Source of the DNA: an uncultured Eubacteriales bacterium
GTDB taxonomy: Bacteria; Bacillota; Clostridia; Christensenellales; Aristaeellaceae
Reading direction: 5' to 3'
DNA: 64,000 nucleotides
NCBI GenBank assembly: GCA_902790175.1
Contig: CADAQZ010000012.1
Location: 19,166 to 83,165, forward strand
Shown here: positions 51,727-63,268 of the stretch, one piece after another
Position numbering within the stretch: position 1 is the stretch's first letter
Layout of the letters: every line of letters starts with the position of its first letter
Position numbers and translations under genes: made by a program
The notes under the pieces: model-generated
Database searches by the model: none
What the model was told of the DNA's origin: nothing
What the model saw: the letters and a program-made list of their open reading frames with translations, nothing else

Positions 51727-53262
51727 TCAGTACCCCAGCTCCGCGCTCTTGTCGTACACGGACTTCAGGGCGTGATAGAGCATGTCGTAGACCTGATAGG
51801 TCTTTTCGTAGGCGGGCTGGTTGGCGGGATCGGGATGGGTTTCGGTCTCGGCCTTGATGACCTGCACGGCCTCGCCCAGGTTCTTCCAGACGCCCGCGCC
51901 GACGCCCGCGACCATCACCGCGCCGTAGGCGCCGCCCTCGTTCGCGGCGGACATCGTGTACACCGGCAGGTCAAAGATGTCGGCCTGCATCTGCCGCCAC
52001 AGCGCGCTGACGCTGCCGCCGCCGGAGGCGTAGACCTTCTCGTTGCTGGCGAAGTTTCCGAAGATGTCCACCAGCTGCTTGAGGGAGTAGGTGACGCCCT
52101 CCATCACGCTGCGGGTGATGTCGGCCTTCTTCGTGCCCAGCGTGAGCCCGTAGAAGGACGCGCGCGCGTTCGGGTCCGGATAGGGGCAGCGCTCGCCGGT
52201 CAGGTAGGGCGTGAACACCACGCCGTTCGCGCCGGGCACGGACTGCTCCGCGAGCTCGCCCATCACGTCGAACACGTTGCGGCCCTCGCTCTTGGCCTTG
52301 ATGGACTCCTCGCCGCACAGCTCGTCCTTGTACCAGCGATACGCGCCGCCGGCGGTCAGCGTGCAGCCGAAGGCCAGCCACAGGCCGGGCTCGTTGCCGC
52401 AGAACATCTGCAGATCGCCGTTGGGGTTGTGCTCGAAGTGGTCCAGCGCCATGGACACGTTGCCACTGGTGCCGATCACCACGCCCAGGATGCCCTGCTT
52501 CACCAGGCCCGCGCCGGTGGTCTGAATGACCGCGTCGCCGCCGCCGTAGTAGCAGCTCAGGCCCTCGGGCAGGCCCGTCAGCGCCGCGCACTCCTTCGTG
52601 ACGCCGCCCGCGCGCTCGGTGGACTCGTGCGCTTCGGGGAAGATGGCCTTGTCCAGCCCCGCGATGGCGATCAGCTCGTCCGACCACTTGCGGTTCTTCG
52701 TGTCGTAGAAGCCGGTGCCGGAGGCGTCGGACACGTCGATGCCCAGCTCGCCCGTCATCTTGAAGCGGATGTAGTCCTTCGGGCACACAAACAGCTTCAT
52801 GCGCTTGAAGTTTTCCGGCTCCTCGTCCCTGAGCCACAGGATCTTGCCGCCGGTGTAGCCGGTGAGCATGCGGTTGTTGGTGTAGGTCAGCAGCTTCTCC
52901 AGGCCGCCGGCCTTCTCGGTGATCCAATCGCACTGGGCCTGTGTGCGCTGGTCGCACCACAGGATGGACGGGCGGATGACCTCGTTGTTCTCGTCCAGGG
53001 CCACCAGGCCGTGCATCTGGCCGGAATAGCTGACGCCCGCGATGTCGGCGGGATTCACGCCGGACTTTTCAAGGATGGCCTTCAGGCCGCGCACGACGGC
53101 GTCCCACCAGTCCTTCGGGTCCTGCTCCGCCCAGCCGGGCTTGGGGGTGTAGAGCGGGTACTCCTGGGTGGAGGACGCGACGACCTTGCCGTCGCTGTCC
53201 GCGATGATGCACTTCGCGCCGGAGGTGCCCACGTCCAGGCCGATCAGGTATCTCTTGCTCAT
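51727..53262 (-). CDS. xylB: Xylulokinase (FGGY family)
   Basis: 511 residues. IGLDVGTSGAKCIIAD at the start, the xylulokinase-type SGQMHGLV, catalytic Asp in GGGDAVIQTTGAG, and the second ATP-binding half YASGGGSVSALWRQMQAD. Phosphorylates D-xylulose to xylulose-5-P for the pentose phosphate pathway. No xylose isomerase or transporter adjoins it, so it may serve more than xylose use. AAAGGAAG precedes ATG 53262. Confidence 0.94.
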   Translation of the reverse strand: MSKRYLIGLDVGTSGAKCIIADSDGKVVASSTQEYPLYTPKPGWAEQDPKDWWDAVVRGLKAILEKSGVNPADIAGVSYSGQMHGLVALDENNEVIRPSILWCDQRTQAQCDWITEKAGGLEKLLTYTNNRMLTGYTGGKILWLRDEEPENFKRMKLFVCPKDYIRFKMTGELGIDVSDASGTGFYDTKNRKWSDELIAIAGLDKAIFPEAHESTERAGGVTKECAALTGLPEGLSCYYGGGDAVIQTTGAGLVKQGILGVVIGTSGNVSMALDHFEHNPNGDLQMFCGNEPGLWLAFGCTLTAGGAYRWYKDELCGEESIKAKSEGRNVFDVMGELAEQSVPGANGVVFTPYLTGERCPYPDPNARASFYGLTLGTKKADITRSVMEGVTYSLKQLVDIFGNFASNEKVYASGGGSVSALWRQMQADIFDLPVYTMSAANEGGAYGAVMVAGVGAGVWKNLGEAVQVIKAETETHPDPANQPAYEKTYQVYDMLYHALKSVYDKSAELGY

Positions 53263-53310
53263 GGGGATCGACTTCCTTTCGCTTGGTTATATTAATGGAC
53301 TTTGTTCCAT

Positions 53311-53964
53311 TTATTTCTTCTTTTTCATTCTCTCCATGACCTTCTTCGAGATCTGGGAGATCTTGTGGAAATCGAGCGTGTTCTCCTTGCCCTTGATGAG
53401 GCGGTCGATGTTGCTGCGATGGCCGAACAGCGAAAGCGCCGCGACCGCGATGGCAAAGCCCACGAACAGCCAGTAGTTCGGCCGTCCGCGCTCCATGAAC
53501 ACGGTCAGCACCGGGAAGGCCACCGTGGTGATCAGCGACGCGATGGACATCGTGCGCGTGATGGCCACGGCGATGATCTGCACCACCAGCTCCGCCACGG
53601 CCATCATCGGGTTGATGGCGATGATCAGGCCCAGCGACGTGGCGATGCCCTTGCCGCCCCTGAAGCCCATGAACACGGGGAAGTCGTGGCCCAGTATGGC
53701 GCAGAAGCCGCCGATCAGCATGCCCAGGTCGCCGCCCAGCGCCCGGCCGATCAGGCAGGCCACATAGCCCTTCAGGCAGTCGCCCGCCAGCGTCAACACG
53801 CTCGGGAGCCAGCCCAGCGTCCTCAGCACGTTCGTCGTGCCGGAGTTGCCGCTGCCGTGCTTGCGGATGTCCCGGAGCCCATAGGCCTTCGACACCAGAT
53901 ACCCCGAGGAGATGCTCCCCATCAGGTAGCCGATGATCCCCGCGAGGATATATTTGAGTACCAT
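53311..53964 (-). CDS. plsY: Acyl-phosphate:glycerol-3-phosphate acyltransferase PlsY
   Basis: 217 residues from ATG 53964 (GGAGGTGA upstream). Five to six membrane helices; the three PlsY motifs are seen: GSISSGYLV, RKHGSGNSGTTNVLRTLG and GHDFPVFMGFRGGKGIAT. First acylation step of phospholipid synthesis. Lies after der in the same direction, as in Bacillota, though gpsA does not follow here. The basic C-terminal tail (MERMKKKK) is unremarkable. Confidence 0.96.
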   Translation of the reverse strand: MVLKYILAGIIGYLMGSISSGYLVSKAYGLRDIRKHGSGNSGTTNVLRTLGWLPSVLTLAGDCLKGYVACLIGRALGGDLGMLIGGFCAILGHDFPVFMGFRGGKGIATSLGLIIAINPMMAVAELVVQIIAVAITRTMSIASLITTVAFPVLTVFMERGRPNYWLFVGFAIAVAALSLFGHRSNIDRLIKGKENTLDFHKISQISKKVMERMKKKK

Positions 53965-53995
53965 CGTTTCACCTCCAGTACAAGGTGAGAGTTTA

Positions 53996-54143
53996 TTAGA
54001 GTGGAGAGTTGAGAGTGGAGAGTGGAGATAAAGACAGTGGCTGCCGCGTGGCTGTGTCACTTATGTCGCGGTAACGAAGCGTTGATCGAATGAAGAGTCC
54101 GGTGCGCGGCAAACTTACTCTTCACTCTTCACTCTAAACTCTT
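53996..54143. repeat. Facing heptad arrays between plsY and der
   Basis: AGAGTGG, AGAGTTG, AGAGTGG, AGAGTGG units at 53998-54030 face CTCTTCA, CTCTTCA, CTCTAAA, CTCTTTT at 54118-54143. Between them lies GGCTGCCGCGTGGC, the hairpin type also seen beside other arrays. Confidence 0.85.
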
Positions 54144-54146
54144 TTC

Positions 54147-55475
54147 TTACTCGTCCTTCTTCTTCCGCTCCCTGAGTATGAACTTCAGCGGGGTGCCCTC
54201 GAAGCCGAAGGCCTTGCGGAACTGCTTTTCCAGGTAGCGCTCGTAGGAGAAGTGCATCAGGTTCTGGTCGTTGACGAACATCACGAACGTCGGCGGCTGC
54301 ACGGCCTGCTGCGTGGCGTAGTAGATCTTCAGCCGACGCCCGGATGTGGCCGGGGGCTGCAGCGCGGCCTGCGCGTCCGCGAGGATGTCGTTTAAGAGGC
54401 CCGTGGTCACGCGGCGCGTGGCCTCGGCGTGTGCGGCGCGCACGGCTTCCAGCACGCGGTTCACGCGCTGGCCCGTCAGCGCCGAGATGAACAGCACCGG
54501 GGCGTAGGCCATGAACTTCAGGCTCTCGCGGACCTCGCGGACGAACTTGTCCATCGTCTTGGTGTCCTTCTCCACGGCATCCCACTTGTTGATCACGATG
54601 ACGGCGGCCTTGCCCTGCTCGTCGATGTAGCCCGCGATCTTGCTGTCCTGCTCGGTGACGCCCTGCGTGGCGTCGATCAGCATCAGCGCCACGTCGCAGC
54701 GGTCGATGGCGGCCAGCGCGCGCACGATGGAGAAGCGCTCCAGCGACTGATACTCGATGGCCCGCTTGCGGCGGATGCCTGCGGTGTCGATGATCACGAA
54801 GTCCTGCCCGTCGTCGGTGAAGCGGGTGTCGATGGCGTCGCGGGTGGTGCCCGCGATGTCGGACACCATCACGCGCTCCTCACCCAGGATGCGGTTGACG
54901 AGGCTGGACTTACCGACGTTCGGCTTGCCCACCACGGCGATCTGGATCGCGCCGACGTCCTCGTCCTCGGCGTCCGGGTCCGGGAACAGCTTGCACAGCT
55001 CCTCCAGCAGGTCGCCGAAGTTCAGGAGGTTCACGCTGGAAACGCCGATGGGATCGCCGATGCCGAGGTTGTAGAACTCGTAGATGTCGTCCATGCGCTT
55101 GATGTTGTCGATCTTGTTGACCACCAGCATCACGGGCTTGCCGCTCTTGCGCAGCATGTCGGCCACGTCCTCGTCGTCGGCCGTCATGCCGGCTTTGCCG
55201 TCCACGAAGAACAGGATCACGTCGCAGGTCTCGATGGCGATCTCCGCCTGGCGGCGCATCTGCGCAAGCAGCGGGTCGTCGCTGTTGGGATCGATGCCGC
55301 CGGTGTCGATCAGCGTAAATTTGTAGTTCTGCCACTCGCAGTCGGCGTACACGCGGTCGCGCGTGACGCCCGGCGTGTCCTCCACGATGGCGATGCGCTT
55401 GCCCACCATCTGGTTGAAGAAGGTGGACTTGCCCACGTTCGGCCTGCCCACGATGGCAACGAGGGGCTTTGACAT
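54147..55475 (-). CDS. der: Ribosome-associated GTPase Der (EngA)
   Basis: 442 residues from the second of two close ATGs (55475), which has GGAGG at a 9-nt spacing; the first (55481) is too close. Two tandem GTPase domains: VGRPNVGKSTFFN / DTPG / NKID and VGKPNVGKSSLVN / DTAGI / NKWD, then a KH-like domain. 50S assembly. Forms a cluster with the DUF512 gene upstream and plsY downstream. Confidence 0.97.
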   Translation of the reverse strand: MSKPLVAIVGRPNVGKSTFFNQMVGKRIAIVEDTPGVTRDRVYADCEWQNYKFTLIDTGGIDPNSDDPLLAQMRRQAEIAIETCDVILFFVDGKAGMTADDEDVADMLRKSGKPVMLVVNKIDNIKRMDDIYEFYNLGIGDPIGVSSVNLLNFGDLLEELCKLFPDPDAEDEDVGAIQIAVVGKPNVGKSSLVNRILGEERVMVSDIAGTTRDAIDTRFTDDGQDFVIIDTAGIRRKRAIEYQSLERFSIVRALAAIDRCDVALMLIDATQGVTEQDSKIAGYIDEQGKAAVIVINKWDAVEKDTKTMDKFVREVRESLKFMAYAPVLFISALTGQRVNRVLEAVRAAHAEATRRVTTGLLNDILADAQAALQPPATSGRRLKIYYATQQAVQPPTFVMFVNDQNLMHFSYERYLEKQFRKAFGFEGTPLKFILRERKKKDE

Positions 55476-55517
55476 AATCATAATCCTCCAAGATCAAATG
55501 GATGTAAACTCTGAACT

Positions 55518-56840
55518 CTAAACTCTTTTTTCCGAACCGCTGAGTTCCAATATCATATTGAGCAGGTCCTCGCCCCTGCGCCCGACGGGGCGTATGGGCT
55601 TGCCGAGGCGGCGGACGGCCTCGTCCAGCGTCATGTCGTCGAGGAACACGGCCTCGTCGCGCAGCATGCAGGTGGTGATCATCACCGCCTCGCAGTCCAC
55701 GCCCGCCATCTGCGCCGTCAGGTCGCCGCCGGTGATCAGCCCGGACACGGTGACGCTGGGGCCGAAGTAGGTGTTCTCCAGCGCGTGCACGGAGATGTCC
55801 GCGCCCGCAACGGGGCAGTCCAGAAGCATTTGCCGGATGAAGTCCGCCGCGGAGCGCCCGCAGGCGATGGCCAGCTTCCGGCCGCCCGGCGTCGCCCGGC
55901 GCATCTCCTTCGGAAGCTCCTCCCAGGCGTCGCGGTACTCGGTGTCCAGCAGCCTGAGCAGCCCCACGCCGTCGTCGATCTGCTCGTAGCCCTCGTAGGC
56001 CTCGTCCGGGGGAATGGGCAGGCCCGCCTGCAGGTAGAACTCGTCCGACGGGAACGCGAAGCGGGTGCCGCGCTCCCGGAGCAGTTTTTCGCGCCAGCGC
56101 TCGGCCAGCTCCACCACGGCGCGGGCCTCGTCCGGCCGATATGTGCGCAGCTCGGTCAGCCCCTCGCGGTGGCCGGTGAGCCCCACGGGCACCAGCGCCA
56201 GCGACTGTGCGCCGGGAAGCTGCGACAGCTCGCGGATCGTGCGCTCCAGCGCGGCCCCGTCGTTGAGACCCGGACAGAGCACGCACTGGCAGTGGAAGCG
56301 GATGCCGCCGTCCGACAGCGTTTGCAGCTGGCCCATCAGCCGCCGCGCCCGGGGCGTGCCCAGCAGGCGCACGCGCAGATCCGGGTCGGTGGCGTGCACG
56401 GAGATGTACAGCGGCGAGCAGCGCCGCGCGACGATGCGCCCGAGCTCCGCGTCCGAAACGTTCGTCAGCGTCACGTAGTTGCCCATCATCAGGCTCATGC
56501 GCCAGTCGTCGTCCTTCACGCGCATCGTCTCGCGCGCGCAGCCGGGCAGCTGGTCCACGAAGCAAAACAAACATTTATTGCAGCACAGGCGCGTCCCGGA
56601 CATCATCGGCGTTTCAAAGTTCAGGCCCAGCGGGGCGTACTCGTCCTTGCGGACGGCGAAGTCCACGGGCCTGCCGTCGCGCAGGATCTGCACCGTCAGC
56701 CGCTTCTGCGCCGACAGCGCCTGGTAGTCGATGAAGTCGATCATGGCATGCCCGTCCAGGCGCGCCAGCCTGTCGCCCGCGCGGATGCCCGCGCGCGCCG
56801 CGGGGCTTTCGGGATCGACTGATACGATGAGGTGAGACAT
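55518..56840 (-). CDS. DUF512 radical-SAM-like protein with N-terminal PDZ domain
   Basis: 440 residues. PDZ-like start (VDPESPAARAGIRAGDRLARLDG), the Cys motif CNKCLFCFVDQLP at about 86-98 resembling a radical SAM CxxxCxxC site, and the DUF512 C-terminal block (KLAIACGRSAADFIRQML). Constant neighbour of der in many Clostridia; function not established. A short inverted heptad run lies in the 42-bp gap to der. Confidence 0.92.
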   Translation of the reverse strand: MSHLIVSVDPESPAARAGIRAGDRLARLDGHAMIDFIDYQALSAQKRLTVQILRDGRPVDFAVRKDEYAPLGLNFETPMMSGTRLCCNKCLFCFVDQLPGCARETMRVKDDDWRMSLMMGNYVTLTNVSDAELGRIVARRCSPLYISVHATDPDLRVRLLGTPRARRLMGQLQTLSDGGIRFHCQCVLCPGLNDGAALERTIRELSQLPGAQSLALVPVGLTGHREGLTELRTYRPDEARAVVELAERWREKLLRERGTRFAFPSDEFYLQAGLPIPPDEAYEGYEQIDDGVGLLRLLDTEYRDAWEELPKEMRRATPGGRKLAIACGRSAADFIRQMLLDCPVAGADISVHALENTYFGPSVTVSGLITGGDLTAQMAGVDCEAVMITTCMLRDEAVFLDDMTLDEAVRRLGKPIRPVGRRGEDLLNMILELSGSEKRV

Positions 56841-56866
56841 GCGTGCTCCTGTTCCCTGTTTCCTAA

Positions 56867-56915
56867 TCCCTAATCCCTAATCCCTAATCCCTAATCCCTA
56901 ATCCCTAATCCCTAA
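56867..56915. repeat. Seven perfect copies of TCCCTAA
   Basis: Seven exact head-to-tail TCCCTAA units (AGGGATT on the other strand), with degenerate units on the 5' side, directly upstream of the DUF512 gene. Same 7-bp period as the other arrays in the window. The rest of the 56841-57058 gap is A/T-rich and GAAAGCG-type sequence with no gene. Confidence 0.95.
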
Positions 56916-57058
56916 TTCTCCAAATATATTATGCCCCATTTTTCCAAATCCGTCAACGGCGAAAGCGAAAAAGGGCGCCCAAAAGGCGCGATTTTGCCGG
57001 GAAGGCAACGCTTTTTGCGTCCGGGCGCATAAAATGACAATTATTTACTGAAACTGAC

Positions 57059-57087
57059 TTGCGAAAGGGAGCGCTTTGAGTTATAAT
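57059..57087 (+). promoter_or_regulatory. ppdK promoter
   Basis: TTGCGA, 17-bp spacer, TATAAT; 57 bp before the ATG. Confidence 0.72.
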
Positions 57088-57144
57088 GAAGTGCTTATAT
57101 GTAAGACCCGCAAACCAAATATCAAATTGGGAGGAGAATACACC

Positions 57145-59719
<2,575 letters not shown>

Positions 59720-59758
59720 TGCGCCCTTTGACTGAGAACGGGCTCAACGCCTGAACAC

Positions 59759-59797
59759 ACCGGCCCTGCCTCACCCACGTGGGGCGGGCCGGTATTT
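59759..59797 (+). terminator. Terminator-like hairpin after ppdK
   Basis: ACCGGCCC (59759-59766) pairs with GGGCCGGT (59786-59793), extended inside by CC/GG pairs, then ATTTTGC. Confidence 0.75.
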
Positions 59798-59818
59798 TGC
59801 ATATCTGGAGGAAAACAT

Positions 59819-60931
59819 ATGAAGATCGGTTGCGTAAAGGAAATCAAGAACAACGAGTTCCGCGTGGGCCTGACGCCGGACAACGTGTGCGCCTACATCG
59901 CCGCGGGCCACCACGTGTACGTGGAGATGGGCGCGGGCGTGGGCTCGGGCTTTTCGGACAACGAATACGTGAACGCGGGCGCCTCGCTGATCGAGGACCC
60001 GGCGGACATCTGGCGCCTGGTGGACATGATGGTGAAGGTCAAGGAGCCGCTGGAGGAGGAGTACCCGCTATTCCACGACGGCCTGATCCTCTACACCTAC
60101 CTGCACCTCGCGGCGGACAAGCAGCAGACCGACGCGCTGCTCAAGGGCAAGGTGCGCGCCGTGGCCTATGAGACGATCCAGGAGGCGGACCGCTCGCTTC
60201 CGTGCCTGGCGCCGATGAGCCAGATCGCGGGCCGCCTGTCCATCCAGGAGGGCGCGAAGTACCTCGAGAAGCGCTTTGGCGGCGAGGGCATCCTGCTGGC
60301 GGGCGTGCCGGGCACGCCGAAGGCTAACGTCGTGATCCTCGGCGGCGGCACCGTGGGCATGAACGCCTGCAAGATCGCCGTGGGCATGGGCGCGAACGTG
60401 ACGATACTGGACGTGAATCTGAAGCGGCTGGAGGAGCTGGACAACATGTTCGGCGCGCACATCCAGACGCTGGTGTCCAACGACAGCAACGTGGAGCGCG
60501 TGCTCCGCGACGCGGACCTGGTGATCGGCTCGGTGCTGATCCCCGGCGGCTCCACGCCCAAGCTGTTCAAGGCGAAGTACCTGAAGAGCATGAAGGAGGG
60601 CGCGGTGTTCGTCGACGTCGCCATCGACCAGGGCGGCTGCGGCGAGTCCTCCCACGTGACCACCCACGACGACCCGGTGTTCATCCAGGAGGGCGTCGTG
60701 CACTACTGCGTGGGCAACATGCCCGGCGCGGTGCCGCGCACGAGCACCATCGCGCTGACGAACGCCACGCTGCGCTACGGCCTGCAGATTGCCGGGGCGG
60801 GCTTGGAGGAAGCGTGCCGCAACAGCGATGTGATCTGCTCCGGCGTCAACACGTTCGACGGCAAGCTGACGTGCAAAAACGTGGCGCTGGCGCACGGCTA
60901 CGAGTACACGGACATCAAGAGCCTGATCTAA
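59819..60931 (+). CDS. ald: Alanine dehydrogenase
   Basis: 370 residues, normal length. KEIKNNEFRVGLTP at the N-terminus (substrate Arg), MVKVKEP, LHLA (catalytic His), and the Rossmann motif VVILGGGTVGMNACKIA. Interconverts alanine and pyruvate with NAD. Follows ppdK after its terminator-like hairpin, giving a pyruvate-centred pair. TCTGGAGGA precedes the ATG. Confidence 0.97.
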   Translation: MKIGCVKEIKNNEFRVGLTPDNVCAYIAAGHHVYVEMGAGVGSGFSDNEYVNAGASLIEDPADIWRLVDMMVKVKEPLEEEYPLFHDGLILYTYLHLAADKQQTDALLKGKVRAVAYETIQEADRSLPCLAPMSQIAGRLSIQEGAKYLEKRFGGEGILLAGVPGTPKANVVILGGGTVGMNACKIAVGMGANVTILDVNLKRLEELDNMFGAHIQTLVSNDSNVERVLRDADLVIGSVLIPGGSTPKLFKAKYLKSMKEGAVFVDVAIDQGGCGESSHVTTHDDPVFIQEGVVHYCVGNMPGAVPRTSTIALTNATLRYGLQIAGAGLEEACRNSDVICSGVNTFDGKLTCKNVALAHGYEYTDIKSLI

Positions 60932-60942
60932 AGAGGTGCACC

Positions 60943-61974
60943 ATGTTCAACCAAACCGCCTATGAGGCGAGCCTCGCCGTAGCGTGCGCGGGCGTGTCGC
61001 TGAAGGGGAAAAAGGTGCTCGTCACCGGCGCGACGGGCCTGATCGGCTCCTTTCTCGTGGACGCGCTCGCGCGGCTGAACGAGGCCGAGGGCGCGCAAAA
61101 TGAGATCTACGCCGCCGGGCGAAGCGCCGAGGGCATAGAAAAGCGCTTCGGCGCGCTCACCGACAGGCCGTACTTTCACTACGTGCCCTACGACGCGACG
61201 AAGCCCGTGGCGCTCGACTTCGAGCCGGACTATGTGATCCACGCCGCCACCAGCGCGCACCCGCTGGCCTACGCCACGGACCCGGTGGGCATCATGCGCG
61301 CCAACCTCTTTGGCGCGATGGAGCTGCTGGAGGCCTTGCGCGCGCAGGGGCACGGGCGCTTTCTGCTGCTGTCCACCGGCGAGACCTACGGCGAAAATCC
61401 GAATCTGCCGGACGGCTTTTCCGAGACGGACCACGGCTGGATCGATCCGATGCTGCCCCGCGCGTGCTATCCCGAGAGCAAGCGCGCCGCCGAGACGCTC
61501 TGCGCCAGCTACGCCGCGCAGTACGGCGTGGACGCGCTCGTGGCGCGGCTGTGCCACGTCTACGGGCCGACCTTTACCGCCGCCAACAGCCGCGCCGACG
61601 CGCAGTTCATCCGCAAGGCGCTGGCGGGGGAGGACATCGTGATGAAGAGTGCGGGCAGCCAGGTGCGCTCGTTCTGCTACGTGGCCGACGCCGTGAATGC
61701 GCTGCTCGCGCTGCTGGAAAGGGGCGCGCGCGGCGAGGCCTACAACGTCGCCAACCGCGCGTCCGTGGCCTCCATCCGCCAGTACGCCGAGACGCTCGCC
61801 GACATCGCCGGGGTGAGCGTGACCTTCGACGTGCCCCCGGAGGCCGAGAAGGCCGGGTACACCAAGATCACCCGCGCCGTGCTCAACCCCGCCAAGCTGG
61901 AAAGACTCGGCTGGCATCCGCGCTTCGATTTGCGCGAGGGGCTGGAAGCGACGTATCGGTGCTGTAAGGGCTGA
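60943..61974 (+). CDS. NAD-dependent epimerase/dehydratase (extended SDR)
   Basis: 343 residues from ATG 60943, 11 bp after ald, with AAGAGG upstream. The Rossmann signature VTGATGLIGSFLVDAL lies at about 28-43; LLSTGETYG and the YPESK (YxxxK) catalytic pair are seen. This class works on nucleotide-sugars. No sugar-transferase neighbours, so the substrate is open. Confidence 0.9.
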   Translation: MFNQTAYEASLAVACAGVSLKGKKVLVTGATGLIGSFLVDALARLNEAEGAQNEIYAAGRSAEGIEKRFGALTDRPYFHYVPYDATKPVALDFEPDYVIHAATSAHPLAYATDPVGIMRANLFGAMELLEALRAQGHGRFLLLSTGETYGENPNLPDGFSETDHGWIDPMLPRACYPESKRAAETLCASYAAQYGVDALVARLCHVYGPTFTAANSRADAQFIRKALAGEDIVMKSAGSQVRSFCYVADAVNALLALLERGARGEAYNVANRASVASIRQYAETLADIAGVSVTFDVPPEAEKAGYTKITRAVLNPAKLERLGWHPRFDLREGLEATYRCCKG

Positions 61975-61982
61975 TACATGCC

Positions 61983-62156
61983 AAAAGGCTTCCCCTTGAG
62001 GGGAAGCTGTCACCGCAGGTGACTGATGAGGTGTCTCCGATGGCTAAGATCGTCTTTCTGATAGAGGATCGAAGCCTGTGGGGACACCTCATCCGCCCCT
62101 GTCGGGGCACCTGACGCTGACGCTAGGCTTTCGCCCCCTCTAGGGGAAGGCTTTTT
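61983..62156. repeat. MITE-like palindromic element with imperfect terminal inverted repeats
   Basis: Ends read AAAAGGCTTCCCCT and AGGGGAAGGCTTTTTT. Inside, GATGAGGTGTC (62025-62035) faces a perfect GACACCTCATC (62083-62093). No coding frame. The end units are the variant hairpin module seen at 39060-39115. Confidence 0.8.
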
Positions 62157-62179
62157 TGTAGCATCACGGTTGACAGCTC

Positions 62180-63268
62180 TTAATCTCTCTTTTCTGGTTT
62201 CCTCCCCACGATTCCTCCCGTCAGTTCGCTGACGCTCCTGCCCATCTTCTGCCACGCGCCCTTGAGGCTGCCGGTGCTGGCGAGGGCGTAGACGGCGGCG
62301 GCGAGCAGGCCCAGGCCGATCACCCACGCGATGCCCTTCGCCGCGCCGCTGGTCGAGGCGCTGCGGCCCTCGGCCTTCGCGCCCGGTCCGTACAGCACGT
62401 TGTCCAGCACCTCGGCGATATAGTTGGTGGCCTCCTGCGCCTTCTCCTTCTCGATCTCGTGCGTGCCGAACTCCAGAAGCAGCGCGTGCGGGTACAGCTC
62501 CTGGTTGTAGTTGCCCTTCCCGATGAAAATGTCCTTGATCAGCCCGGGGTACTCCCGGTCGGCCTCCGCCTTGATCTGCTGGGCGAAGGCCTTGTTTTCC
62601 GCGGCGTTCTGGTTGTTGCGGCCCACGAACAGCCTCACCTTGCTGATGTCCTCGCCGTCCACCTTCGTTTCGTACTCCTCGGCGGGCACGGCGTCGCGGT
62701 GGATGTCCAGCAGCGCGTCCGGGTTCTTCTTTAAGAGCTCCTCCGCCGTGCGGCGCGAGCGCGTGTAGGCGTCGGCGTCGTGGGGCAAAAACGTCTCCTT
62801 TGAGTAAACGGCGTCGATGCCGCGCTTCTCCAGCGCCTTCTTGAGGCTGTCGCCCACGTCATAGATGCCGGCGTTCTTCCACTTGGAGTAGGTGCCGTCG
62901 TCCGGCACGTAGCTCTCGTCGCTGTGGGTGGAGTACATGGCGACCAGCTTCTTGTCGTCACTGTTTTCCTTTTTTGCGGCGAAGGCGGCGAGCGCGGCCT
63001 CGTCCGCTTCGGCGCGGCCCAGGTACTCGGCGGTCGCGGTCTGAGCGGCGTCGTCCACGTGCGCCACGCGATACCAGCCGTCGTCTGCGGAGATGTACTC
63101 GTCGCCCGGGTAGATGCGCCCGCCGCGCCGCGTGAGCAGCCTGCCGTCTTCGTCCAGCAGCGCGTACACGCAGTCGCCGTCCATTTCGGCGCGCGCGGCC
63201 GCGCCGAGCGTCATCAGCGCCAGGATCGTAAGAAAGCCCGCGGCTACGCGGATGATGACGCCCCTCAT
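62180..63268 (-). CDS. spoIIP: Stage II sporulation protein P
   Basis: 362 residues from ATG 63268, which overlaps the upstream stop (ATGA). Signal-anchor (residues 5-25), a short SH3-like stretch (GRIYPGDEYISADDGWYRV), then the SpoIIP amidase/endopeptidase domain: MYSTHSDESYVPDDG, DIHRDAVP and LEFGTHE supply the zinc ligands. A C-terminal membrane helix (about 312-331) is present. Degrades peptidoglycan during engulfment with SpoIID and SpoIIM. Confidence 0.93.
   Translation of the reverse strand: MRGVIIRVAAGFLTILALMTLGAAARAEMDGDCVYALLDEDGRLLTRRGGRIYPGDEYISADDGWYRVAHVDDAAQTATAEYLGRAEADEAALAAFAAKKENSDDKKLVAMYSTHSDESYVPDDGTYSKWKNAGIYDVGDSLKKALEKRGIDAVYSKETFLPHDADAYTRSRRTAEELLKKNPDALLDIHRDAVPAEEYETKVDGEDISKVRLFVGRNNQNAAENKAFAQQIKAEADREYPGLIKDIFIGKGNYNQELYPHALLLEFGTHEIEKEKAQEATNYIAEVLDNVLYGPGAKAEGRSASTSGAAKGIAWVIGLGLLAAAVYALASTGSLKGAWQKMGRSVSELTGGIVGRKPEKRD

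Noticed and set aside
53295-53310. ATGGA...TCCAT between xylB and plsY as terminator or operator
   Set aside because: Five-base arms, no U-run, single copy.
56867-56915. A real telomere or linear replicon end
   Set aside because: The array is only about 50 bp, internal, between ordinary genes, and belongs to the wider 7-bp-period repeat family.
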